Source: Massilia sp. (GTDB taxonomy: Bacteria > Pseudomonadota > Gammaproteobacteria > Burkholderiales > Burkholderiaceae_D). Taken from it: 7,376 nucleotides of DNA. This document shows, piece after piece, positions 1 through 5,572 of this stretch (position 1 is its first letter; each line of letters begins with the position of its first letter). The position numbers were made by a program, and so were the translations under genes. Where the stretch lies: positions 1 through 7,376 of the forward strand of contig DOUW01000461.1 in assembly GCA_003520365.1 (NCBI GenBank), given 5' to 3'. The notes under the pieces are model-generated. The model saw nothing but the letters and a program-made list of their open reading frames with translations, ran no database searches and was not told where the DNA came from.

Positions 1-120
1 CGTCGGATTGCCCGCAATCGGGCCGCTGCCGCTACCGCCGCCACCGCCACCACCGCCGCAGGCGGCAAGCGCGGATGCGGCCACGACGGCGGCGCAGATC
101 AAGCGGAGCGAAGTGGTCAT
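1..120 (-). CDS. Putative lipoprotein, N-terminal fragment (runs off left edge)
   Basis: The reading frame is open from the window edge up to an ATG at 118-120 (inner) or 148-150 (outer). From the inner ATG the protein starts MTTSLRLICA, followed by an Ala/Val-rich hydrophobic stretch ending in the lipobox LAAC. The acylated Cys is residue 21, which is a normal signal-peptide II length. After the Cys come eight glycines and then SGSG, a flexible tether I associate with Burkholderiales outer-membrane lipoproteins. The inner start is preferred for two reasons. It has an AAGG Shine-Dalgarno-like sequence just upstream, and the promoter at 154-182 would place the transcript 5' end near 147, so the outer ATG would be at or upstream of it. 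The outer start would add MKTPTTSKGQ. Only 40 codons are visible, so the function of the mature protein cannot be told. Lipoprotein status is secure; identity is unknown. Confidence 0.8.
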   Translation of the reverse strand, partial: MTTSLRLICAAVVAASALAACGGGGGGGGSGSGPIAGNPT

Positions 121-153
121 CTGACCCTTGGAAGTAGTTGGCGTCTTCATGGT

Positions 154-182
154 ATTAGTTAAATAAAGGACAATTATGTCAA
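154..182 (-). promoter_or_regulatory. Sigma70-type promoter of the lipoprotein gene
   Basis: On the minus strand a perfect -35 TTGACA (177-182) is followed, after exactly 17 nt, by ACTAAT (154-159), which matches four of six bases of the -10 consensus. The spacer is AT-rich, unlike the surrounding GC-rich DNA. The predicted transcription start is around 147, giving a leader of about 27 nt to the ATG at 120. A GACA-ATTA-TGTC dyad (169-180) overlaps the -35. An A/T tract at 229-248 lies further upstream but is too far away to be a normal UP element. Confidence 0.72.
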
Positions 183-199
183 GCAAGAGTATGACAAGC
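175..199. repeat. Two 10-bp direct repeats overlapping the -35 box
   Basis: TATGTCAAGC (175-184) and TATGACAAGC (190-199) differ at one base and are spaced 15 nt start to start. The copy nearer the gene contains the -35 hexamer. This arrangement could be an operator bound by a dimeric regulator, or the remnant of a duplicated -35 region. No -10 at suitable spacing serves the second copy. Confidence 0.4.
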
Positions 200-271
200 T
201 CGTCGGTTTGAGAAGACCCGCACGATTGCAATTATTAAATTTTTTTTTGATAAGTTCTGATTCGTGAGCGC

Positions 272-309
272 AAAAAAACGCCGGGGCCGGCGCAAAGCCA
301 GTCCCGGCG
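272..309 (-). terminator. Intrinsic terminator of the oxidoreductase gene
   Basis: Read on the minus strand, 24 nt after the stop codon, a 7-bp GC stem (CGCCGGG with CCCGGCG; 303-309 and 279-285) continues past a single A.C mismatch. A 5-bp inner stem follows (CTGGC with GCCGG, including one T-G pair) with a 5-nt loop. Seven T residues follow directly (complement of 272-278). The stem plus T-run is a textbook Rho-independent terminator, and it insulates the lipoprotein gene downstream on the same strand. Confidence 0.9.
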
Positions 310-333
310 CGGGAGATGCCGGACAAGACGGCG

Positions 334-3300
334 TCAGGCGGCGCGCGTCACGCCTCCCGGGGTGTGGAAAGCAGACAACAGCTTCGCTTCTTTTTCCTTC
401 GCCGCCTTCAGGTGGCGCGCCTTCACGTGGCCGTAGCCGCGGATGTCTTCCGGAATGCTGGCGATCGCGACCGCCTGCGCCAGGCTCTCGCTCGTCAGCT
501 TCGGCAGCAGGCCCGCCACCGTGTCGCGGTACTGCTTGACGAGCGCACGCTCCATCTTGCGCTCCTCGGTATAGCCGAACACGTCGAACGGGGTGCCCCG
601 CAGGCCCTTCAGCTTGGCCAGCACGCCGAAGGCGCTCATCATCCACGAACCGTATTCCTTCTTCATGGCGCGGCCTTCCTTGTCGTGCTTGGCCATCAGC
701 GGCGGCGCCAGGTGGAATTTCAGCTTGATGTCGCCTTCGAACATGTTGGCGATCTTTTCGCGGAATGCCGGATCGGTATGCAGGCGCGCGACCTCGTACT
801 CGTCCTTGTAGGCCATCAGCTTGTAGTAGTAGCGCGCGACCGCTTCCGTCAGGCGGGTGCCCTTGCCCAGCTTTGCCTCTTCGGCACGGACCTGGTCGAC
901 AAACGTCTTGTACTGCGCGGCGTAGGCGGCGTTCTGGTAGGCGGTGAGCAGCTCGACGCGGCGGTTGATCAATTCGTCGAGGGTCTGGGCGCGCTTGAAC
1001 TCGACCACCTTGGCGGGCGTCGCCAGCTTCGTCACCGAGGCCAGGTCGTGCGCGGCGGTGCGGCCCCAGTTGAAGGCGGCCTTGTTGAACGGGACCGACA
1101 CGCCGTTCAGTTCGATCGCCTTGATCAACGACGATTCCAGCAGCGGCACGTGCCCCTTCTGGAAGGCATAGCCGAGCATGAACATGTTGGTCGCGATCGC
1201 GTCGCCCATCAGCGCGGTGGCGATGCGGCCGGCGTCGAGGAAGTCGACATTGCCCTCGCCGCAGGCCTGCACGATGGCGCCGCGCGAACCCTCGGCCGGG
1301 AACTGCCAGTCCGGGTTCTTGACAAAAGCCGCCGTCGTGGCGCCAGTGCCGTTCACGGCGGCCCAGGTACGCCCTTCTCCCATGCGCGACAGGGCGTCGC
1401 GGCTGGCGGTGACGATCTGGTCGCAGCCGATCACGAGATCGGCGCTGCCGGTGCCGACACGGGTCGAGTGCAGGTCCGATTGATGCTGGGCCAGGCGCAC
1501 GTGCGACATCACCGGGCCGCCCTTCTGGGCCAGGCCGGACTGGTCGAGCACGATCGCACCCTTGCCTTCGACGTGGGCCGCCATCGCCAGGATCTGGCCG
1601 ACGGTCACCACGCCGGTGCCGCCGATGCCGGCGACCAGGATGCCGAAAGGCGCATCGATCGCCGGGATCGCGGGCGAAGGCAGCACCGGCAAGGCGTTAT
1701 CGGTCGCAGCCGCGGCTTTCTTCGGCTTCTTCAGGCCGCCGCCCTCCACCGTGACGAAGCTCGGGCAGAAGCCGGAGACGCACGAGAAGTCCTTGTTGCA
1801 CGAGGACTGGTTGATCTGGCGCTTGCGGCCCAGTTCCGTTTCCAGCGGCTCGACCGACAGGCAGTTCGACTGCACCGAGCAGTCGCCGCAGCCTTCGCAG
1901 ACGGCCTCGTTGATCACCGCGCGCTTGGCCGGGTCGGGGAATTCGCCTTTTTTCCTGCGGCGGCGCTTCTCGGAGGCGCAGGTCTGGTCGTAGATCACGG
2001 CCGACACGCCCGGCATCTCGCGCAGTTCCTTCTGCACGTCCATCAGCTCGGAGCGGTGGCGCACGGTGACGCCCTCGGCCCAGGCGTAGTCGCTCGGGTA
2101 TTTATCGGGTTCGTCGGTGACGACGATGATCGGCTTCACGCCTTCGGCGGCGATCTGGCGCGTGATCATGCCCGGATCGAGCGGGCCGTCGACGTTCTGG
2201 CCGCCGGTCATCGCGACCGCGTCGTTGTAGAGAATCTTGTAGGTGATGTTCACCTTGGCCGCCACCGCGGCGCGGATCGCCAGGATGCCCGAGTGGAAGT
2301 AGGTGCCGTCGCCCAGGTTCACGAACACGTGCTTCTCGCTGGTGAACGGTGCCTGGCCGATCCAGGTCGTGCCTTCCGCGCCCATGTGGGTGAAGGTCGA
2401 GGTTTCGCGGTCCATCCACAGCACCATGTAGTGGCAGCCGATGCCGGCCATCGCGCGCGAGCCTTCCGGCACCTTCGTCGAGCTGTTGTGCGGGCAGCCC
2501 GAGCAGAAGTACGGGATGCGGTCGGTGTCCGGATTGGCCTTGGCCGGGATATTCTTGAGCACCAGCTCCTTCGCTTCGAGGAAGGCGATGCGTTCCCTGA
2601 CGCGCTCGGCCACCGGGTGGCCCGCGCAGTAGTGCGAGATGCGCGAAGCGATGGCGCGCGCGATCTGGGCCGGGTTCAGTTCATACGTGGCCGGCAGCAG
2701 CCAGTCACCGTGGCCGGTGCGGTTCTTGTTGTGCCACTCGCCGGTGTCGTCGAACTTGCCGACCACGCGCGGACGCTCGCCGTCGGGCAGGTTATAGAGT
2801 TCTTCCTTCAGCGCGTATTCCATCACCTGGCGCTTTTCCTCGACCACCAGGATCTCGTCCAGTCCGCGCGCGAACTCGTGCACGCCTTCGGATTCGAGCG
2901 GCCAGGTCATGCCGACCTTGTACAGGCGCAGGCCGATGTCGCGCGCCGCCTGCTCGTCGATGCCGAGATCGGCCAGCGCCTGGCGCGTGTCGACATAGCT
3001 TTTGCCGGCAGTGATGATGCCGATCTTCGGCTGCGGGCTGTCCCAGATGATTTTATTGAGCTTGTTGGCGCGCGCGTAGGCCAGCGCGGCGTACCACTTG
3101 TAGTTGCTCATCCGGACTTCCTGGTCCAGCACGGCGTCCGGCCAGCGGATGTTCAGGCCGCCTTCGGGCAGCTCGAAATCGGTGGGGGTGACGATCTGGA
3201 CGCGGTCCGGGTCGAGGTCGACCACGGCGCCGGACTCGATGATGTCGGTGACGCACTTCATCGACACCCACAGGCCGGTGTAGCGGCTCATGGCCCAGGC

Positions 3301-3894
3301 GTGCAGGCCGAAGTCGATGTATTCCTGGACCGAGGACGGGTACAGCACCGGGATGCCGCAGTGGGTCAGGATGTGATCCGACTGGTGCGCGGTGGACGAG
3401 GATTTCGCCGCATGGTCGTCGCCGGCCAGCACCAGCACGCCGCCGTTCTTGGCGGAACCGGCGTTGTTGCCGTGCTTGAAAACGTCGCCGCAGCGGTCCA
3501 CGCCCGGCGCCTTGCCGTACCACATGGCAAACACGCCGTCGTAGTTGGCGTCCTTGTACAGGTTGGTTTGCTGGGTGCCCCAGACAGCGGTCGCGGCCAG
3601 GTCCTCGTTCATGCCCGGGTGGAATTTCACATGGTGGGCTTCGAGGTGCTTGCGCGCCTTCATCGCGGTCTGGTCGACGGCGGTGACGGGAGAGCCGCGG
3701 TAGCCGGTGATGTAGCCGGCGGTGTTCAGGCCGGCTTTCAGGTCGCGTTCGCGCTGCAGCATCGGCAGGCGGATCAGCGCCTGGGTGCCGGTCATGAAGG
3801 CGCGGCCGCGCTCGAGCGTCCACTTGTCGTCGAGCGTGATCTCGTGCTCCGGCTGGGATGGTTGCAGCTGGGAACGGTCCAGGGGTGCGTTCAT
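334..3894 (-). CDS. Fused indolepyruvate-type 2-oxoacid:ferredoxin oxidoreductase (IorA-IorB fusion)
   Basis: This cytosolic enzyme, 1186 aa, belongs to the family that oxidatively decarboxylates arylpyruvates (indolepyruvate, phenylpyruvate, 4-hydroxyphenylpyruvate) to the aryl-acetyl-CoA, passing electrons to ferredoxin. Visible in order: an N-terminal pyrimidine-binding region with GYRGSP (64-69); a CSGCPH motif (464-469); a thiamine-diphosphate region with GDG (528-530) and YNDAVAMTGGQ (556-566); a basic KRRRRKK patch (643-649); an Fe-S segment with Cys at 666, 669, 672, 678, 699, 705 and 710 (CxxCxxCx5C, then Cx5Cx4CP); an Ala/Pro-rich linker (about 721-748); a gamma-type domain opening with GIGGTGVVTVG (756-766); and a helical C-terminal region I match to DUF6537. 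The length fits the single-chain proteobacterial form, unlike the two-subunit archaeal enzyme. The start has GGAG 6 nt upstream. No ferredoxin gene is visible. Exact substrate is inferred; phenylpyruvate is my first guess. Confidence 0.93.
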   Translation of the reverse strand: MNAPLDRSQLQPSQPEHEITLDDKWTLERGRAFMTGTQALIRLPMLQRERDLKAGLNTAGYITGYRGSPVTAVDQTAMKARKHLEAHHVKFHPGMNEDLAATAVWGTQQTNLYKDANYDGVFAMWYGKAPGVDRCGDVFKHGNNAGSAKNGGVLVLAGDDHAAKSSSTAHQSDHILTHCGIPVLYPSSVQEYIDFGLHAWAMSRYTGLWVSMKCVTDIIESGAVVDLDPDRVQIVTPTDFELPEGGLNIRWPDAVLDQEVRMSNYKWYAALAYARANKLNKIIWDSPQPKIGIITAGKSYVDTRQALADLGIDEQAARDIGLRLYKVGMTWPLESEGVHEFARGLDEILVVEEKRQVMEYALKEELYNLPDGERPRVVGKFDDTGEWHNKNRTGHGDWLLPATYELNPAQIARAIASRISHYCAGHPVAERVRERIAFLEAKELVLKNIPAKANPDTDRIPYFCSGCPHNSSTKVPEGSRAMAGIGCHYMVLWMDRETSTFTHMGAEGTTWIGQAPFTSEKHVFVNLGDGTYFHSGILAIRAAVAAKVNITYKILYNDAVAMTGGQNVDGPLDPGMITRQIAAEGVKPIIVVTDEPDKYPSDYAWAEGVTVRHRSELMDVQKELREMPGVSAVIYDQTCASEKRRRRKKGEFPDPAKRAVINEAVCEGCGDCSVQSNCLSVEPLETELGRKRQINQSSCNKDFSCVSGFCPSFVTVEGGGLKKPKKAAAATDNALPVLPSPAIPAIDAPFGILVAGIGGTGVVTVGQILAMAAHVEGKGAIVLDQSGLAQKGGPVMSHVRLAQHQSDLHSTRVGTGSADLVIGCDQIVTASRDALSRMGEGRTWAAVNGTGATTAAFVKNPDWQFPAEGSRGAIVQACGEGNVDFLDAGRIATALMGDAIATNMFMLGYAFQKGHVPLLESSLIKAIELNGVSVPFNKAAFNWGRTAAHDLASVTKLATPAKVVEFKRAQTLDELINRRVELLTAYQNAAYAAQYKTFVDQVRAEEAKLGKGTRLTEAVARYYYKLMAYKDEYEVARLHTDPAFREKIANMFEGDIKLKFHLAPPLMAKHDKEGRAMKKEYGSWMMSAFGVLAKLKGLRGTPFDVFGYTEERKMERALVKQYRDTVAGLLPKLTSESLAQAVAIASIPEDIRGYGHVKARHLKAAKEKEAKLLSAFHTPGGVTRAA

Positions 3895-3900
3895 TGATGT

Positions 3901-3904
3901 CTCC
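3901..3904 (-). promoter_or_regulatory. Ribosome binding site of the oxidoreductase gene
   Basis: GGAG on the minus strand lies 6 nt before the ATG at 3892-3894. This fixes the start codon and gives MNAPLDRS as the N-terminus. Confidence 0.75.
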
Positions 3905-3967
3905 GTTGTGTTGAGCCGGACGCAAGACGGCGGACCGCGCCGCCCTTCTGGGGCAGCGTTTCCGCAC

Positions 3968-3981
3968 TATCTATACAGATA
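3968..3981. promoter_or_regulatory. 14-bp dyad TATCT-N4-AGATA
   Basis: Perfect 5-bp arms flank ATAC. On the minus strand the element includes TATAGA (3970-3975), a possible -10 for the oxidoreductase gene about 70 nt before its RBS, but no -35 accompanies it. It may be an operator or part of the promoter. Confidence 0.35.
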
Positions 3982-3989
3982 TGTCTTGT
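3975..3989. promoter_or_regulatory. Candidate regulator site, copy 1 of ACAG-W4-GTCTTGT
   Basis: ACAGATATGTCTTGT shares ACAG and GTCTTGT with the copy at 4060-4074. Only the four central A/T bases differ (ATAT versus TATA). The site has ACA...TGT ends and is 15 nt long, the usual size of an Lrp/AsnC-family site. It lies between the probable promoters and the oxidoreductase start. Confidence 0.4.
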
Positions 3990-4034
3990 CGTCCTAGGGT
4001 GTCGGCGCCTTGTTGTTATTGGTTGCGCCACGAC

Positions 4035-4046
4035 GGAGATGTCTCC
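4035..4046. promoter_or_regulatory. 12-bp inverted repeat GGAGA-TG-TCTCC
   Basis: This is a perfect 5-bp dyad. A second overlapping dyad (CGGAG...CTCCG, 4034-4050) shares the same bases. It sits where the -35 of the plus-strand TATAGT would be expected, so it may be a binding site that substitutes for a -35. It could also be fortuitous. Confidence 0.3.
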
Positions 4047-4059
4047 TCCGCGATTTGCG

Positions 4060-4074
4060 ACAGTATAGTCTTGT
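4060..4074. promoter_or_regulatory. Candidate regulator site, copy 2, overlapping -10-like hexamers on both strands
   Basis: ACAGTATAGTCTTGT lies 85 bp from copy 1, about eight helical turns, in the same orientation. It contains TATAGT on the plus strand (4064-4069) and TATACT on the minus strand (4062-4067), each five of six matches to the -10 consensus. A protein bound here would cover both putative divergent promoters. Confidence 0.42.
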
Positions 4075-4113
4075 GCCCTCGGCATTAAATACCAATCAAT
4101 TCCCCACGATGAG

Positions 4114-4134
4114 GCAATTGCGCAATAAAATTGC
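4114..4134. promoter_or_regulatory. Array of four alternating GCAAT/ATTGC half-sites upstream of lrp-type gene
   Basis: GCAAT (4114-4118), ATTGC (4117-4121), GCAAT (4122-4126) and ATTGC (4130-4134) fall in 21 bp. They form the perfect palindromes GCAATTGC and ATTGCGCAAT and the dyad GCAAT-AAA-ATTGC. The array ends 26 nt before the regulator's ATG, an ideal place for autoregulation. The array also overlaps the alternative TTG start at 4131, which is one reason to reject that start. Confidence 0.5.
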
Positions 4135-4150
4135 GGTTCCAAACCGTAGC

Positions 4151-4156
4151 AAGGAA
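4151..4156 (+). promoter_or_regulatory. Ribosome binding site of the Lrp-type regulator
   Basis: AAGGAA ends 4 nt before the ATG at 4161. It decides the start: an in-frame TTG at 4131 would add ten residues (MRFQTVARKF) with no Shine-Dalgarno sequence and no family support. Confidence 0.8.
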
Positions 4157-4160
4157 ATTC

Positions 4161-4676
4161 ATGTCAAAAATCGAGCTGGATAAAACCGACCGCAAAATCC
4201 TGGAAATCCTGCAGGCCGATGGCCGCCTGTCGAACCAGGACGTGGCCGAGCGGGTGAACCTGTCGCCCTCGCCCTGCCTGCGCCGTATCAAGCGGCTGGA
4301 GGAAGCCGGCGTCATCCGTCAATACGTGGCCCTGGTCGACCCCGACAAGATCGGACTGGGGCTGCTGGCCTATGTCAACGTGCGCCTGGAAAAGCACAGC
4401 GAAGGCCCGGCCAACTCGCGCGTGCCGGCGACCTCGCCGCGTTTCGAGTTCGCGCAGGCGGTGGCGACCTGGCCGGAAGTGGTGGCCTGCTATGCGATGA
4501 CGGGGGAGATGGATTTCCTGCTGCGCGTGCATGTGGAAGACATGGACCACTTCTCGCGCTTCATGATGGCGACCCTGCTGCGCCATCCGTCGGTGCTGGA
4601 CGTGAAGTCGAGCTTTGCGCTGCAGCGGATCAAGGAAACGACGGCGCTGCCGATCGACGCGCCGGCGGCGCGGTGA
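4161..4676 (+). CDS. Lrp/AsnC-family transcriptional regulator
   Basis: This 171-aa DNA-binding regulator has the typical two-part Lrp layout. The N-terminal winged helix-turn-helix covers about residues 5-55 (LDKTDRKILEIL, then SNQDVAERVNLSPSPCLRRI as the HTH, then KRLEEAGVI). The RAM/effector-binding domain follows (about 65-160), with TGEMDFLLRV (114-123) as the conserved ligand-region signature. Compared with E. coli Lrp-like proteins, the loop after the first RAM strand (about 79-94, HSEGPANSRVPATSPR) looks longer; I think this is a Burkholderiales subgroup trait. The gene is divergent from the oxidoreductase, which suggests that it controls it, sensing an amino acid or derived oxoacid. 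The family usually also regulates itself, and dyads in its own leader fit that. The ligand cannot be read from sequence. Confidence 0.93.
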   Translation: MSKIELDKTDRKILEILQADGRLSNQDVAERVNLSPSPCLRRIKRLEEAGVIRQYVALVDPDKIGLGLLAYVNVRLEKHSEGPANSRVPATSPRFEFAQAVATWPEVVACYAMTGEMDFLLRVHVEDMDHFSRFMMATLLRHPSVLDVKSSFALQRIKETTALPIDAPAAR

Positions 4677-4685
4677 TCGGGGGGC

Positions 4686-4714
4686 GTAGGGTGGGCTCTT
4701 GAGCCCACGCGGTA
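4686..4714 (+). repeat. REP-like unit, left copy
   Basis: The hairpin GTGGGCTC-TT-GAGCCCAC occupies 4692-4709 within GTAGGGTGGGC...CACGCGGTA. It lies directly after the regulator stop codon. Confidence 0.82.
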
Positions 4715-4794
4715 CGACTTATGAATATCGACAAGTCCCCCGGTAGGGTAAGGAAGAGAGCGCTTCGCGAGGCTTATCGGCAGACCAGCAGCTC

Positions 4795-4823
4795 TACCGC
4801 GTGGGCACAAGTGCCCACCCTAC
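4795..4823 (-). repeat. REP-like unit, right copy (inverted)
   Basis: On the minus strand the unit has the same GTAG foot and GCGGTA end, with the hairpin GTGGGCAC-TT-GTGCCCAC (4800-4817). The single base pair that differs from the left copy is changed on both sides of the stem. Confidence 0.82.
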
Positions 4824-4835
4824 AACGGCAAAACC

Positions 4836-5501
4836 CTATTTGCTGCGCTTCTTCGGCGTAAACCACTTCACCGCCGCCCGCGCATTCGCCTTCACCGTGT
4901 AATCGATCACGGCAAACTGCTCCTCCAGCGCTTCGCGCATCACGCTGCCCGGGCTGGGCGGCGGCAGGTGCAGGTAGGCGTCCGCTTCCCCATACTCGCG
5001 CTTGATCTCCATCCCGGCCTTCTTGGCGATGTGCATCATGGTGCGGTTGCTCGACAGGCACTGCATATACAAGGTGTCGATGTCGGAGTTGCGGCAGTGG
5101 ATTGATGCGCGCTGGAACAGGCGCGTGCCGACGCCCTGCCCGCGGGCCGACTTCGAGACCGAGACGCCGAATTCGGCCACCCGCTTCTTGGTGGTCGTGC
5201 CGGCGCGGCCCTTCTCGGCAGGCGCGAAGGCCAGGTGGCCGACGCCGACCAGCTGGAATACGTGGCTGAACACGCCGAACACGATGTCGCGCGAAAAATC
5301 GATCTTGTTCACGTAGACGTGGATCTGCTCGTCCGGCAGGACCGTGCCGAAGCGCAGCAGGCGGTCGCCCTCGTCGAGCGCGAGGAAATGCTTGAGCATG
5401 CGCCGGCGGTCGCGCTTGCCCAGTGCCTTGACCAGCACCGCCGGACGGTCGGTCTTGCCAGCCAGGCTGGCCAGCCAGTGGGTAAACGGATTATCGGGCA
5501 T
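4836..5501 (-). CDS. GNAT-family N-acetyltransferase
   Basis: This is a 221-aa soluble protein with the acetyl-CoA-binding core of the GNAT fold. Motif A runs EFGVSVSKSARGQGVGTRLF (110-129), with the pyrophosphate loop R-G-Q-G-V-G at 120-125. Motif B follows as LYMQCLSSNRTMMHIAKKAGM (144-164), the Asn-containing helix and the 'A-K-K-A-G-M/F' turn typical of the family. The first 100 residues form a family-specific N-terminal part (DRRRMLKHFLALDEGDRLLRFG), and the C-terminal 30 residues end in a basic tail (PKKRSK). The substrate (amino acid, polyamine, peptide or protein lysine) cannot be told. No Shine-Dalgarno sequence precedes the ATG. An in-frame TGA 8 codons upstream and no alternative start codon support this start. 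The gene follows the diguanylate cyclase by 71 nt and may have its own promoter in that gap. Confidence 0.88.
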   Translation of the reverse strand: MPDNPFTHWLASLAGKTDRPAVLVKALGKRDRRRMLKHFLALDEGDRLLRFGTVLPDEQIHVYVNKIDFSRDIVFGVFSHVFQLVGVGHLAFAPAEKGRAGTTTKKRVAEFGVSVSKSARGQGVGTRLFQRASIHCRNSDIDTLYMQCLSSNRTMMHIAKKAGMEIKREYGEADAYLHLPPPSPGSVMREALEEQFAVIDYTVKANARAAVKWFTPKKRSK

Positions 5502-5555
5502 ACGGAGTCGGGATCGGGTTCAGCGGTTCGTTATTGTGCAGCGCAGCATGCGGAT

Positions 5556-5561
5556 ATTGTA
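5556..5561 (-). promoter_or_regulatory. Candidate -10 box for the GNAT gene
   Basis: TACAAT on the minus strand matches five of six consensus bases and lies in an AT-richer gap 54 nt before the ATG. The best -35 at 17 nt is CCGGCA (5579-5584, three of six), inside the end of the preceding gene. The promoter is therefore plausible but weak. Confidence 0.35.
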
Positions 5562-5572
5562 GCGGATTACGC

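Larger units (their letters stand above)
3895..4160. promoter_or_regulatory. Divergent regulatory region between oxidoreductase and Lrp-type regulator
   Basis: This 266-bp gap is markedly more AT-rich than the genes on either side and must hold the promoters of both. No hexamer pair with good -35 and -10 elements at 16-18 nt is present on either strand. That fits activator-dependent or regulator-modulated promoters. Elements seen, each listed separately: -10-like hexamers on both strands at 4062-4069, a repeated 15-mer, a half-site array at 4114-4134, and dyads at 3968-3981 and 4035-4046. Confidence 0.75.
4686..4823. repeat. BIME-like element: two inverted REP-type palindromes
   Basis: A 29-nt unit at 4686-4714 recurs as its reverse complement at 4795-4823 with only two differences, and an 80-nt spacer lies between. 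Each unit begins with GTAG and carries an 8-bp perfect palindrome around TT (GTGGGCTC/GAGCCCAC on the left, GTGGGCAC/GTGCCCAC on the right), then GCGGTA. The GTAG foot before a hairpin is the hallmark of REP sequences mobilised by RAYT (TnpA-REP) transposases. The element sits between the convergent lrp-type and GNAT genes, 9 nt after one stop and 12 nt after the other, as is typical for REPs. It may also act as a bidirectional transcript-end hairpin, although no T-run follows. No target-site duplication is seen. Confidence 0.85.

Noticed and set aside
7..60. Trinucleotide-like GGC/GGT tract as a phase-variation repeat
   Set aside because: The codons are mixed and slippage would change length in triplets, altering only the glycine tether. 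It is explained by the lipoprotein linker.
226..256. A/T tract with nine consecutive T residues, considered as a second terminator or an UP element
   Set aside because: No stable GC stem precedes it on either strand, and it lies more than 40 nt beyond the -35 box of the lipoprotein promoter, too far for an UP element. It may only bend the DNA.
316..3897. Plus-strand open frame of 1193 codons opposite the oxidoreductase gene
   Set aside because: It mirrors the minus-strand gene almost exactly. In high-GC DNA with G/C third positions, the antisense frame seldom has stops. Its translation is rich in Arg, His, Val, Ala and Gly, has no recognisable domain and has no RBS, while the minus strand shows a complete enzyme with catalytic motifs.
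4131..4160. Upstream TTG start for the Lrp-type regulator
   Set aside because: It has no Shine-Dalgarno sequence, lies inside the GCAAT/ATTGC operator-like array, and adds residues not expected in the family. The ATG at 4161 has AAGGAA at proper distance.
4686..4823. Interpretation as a MITE with 29-bp terminal inverted repeats, or as a CRISPR remnant
   Set aside because: No target-site duplication flanks it, and each end is itself a complete hairpin with a GTAG foot, which fits a REP/BIME better than a DNA-transposon derivative. Two inverted copies with one 80-nt spacer do not make a CRISPR array, which needs direct repeats.
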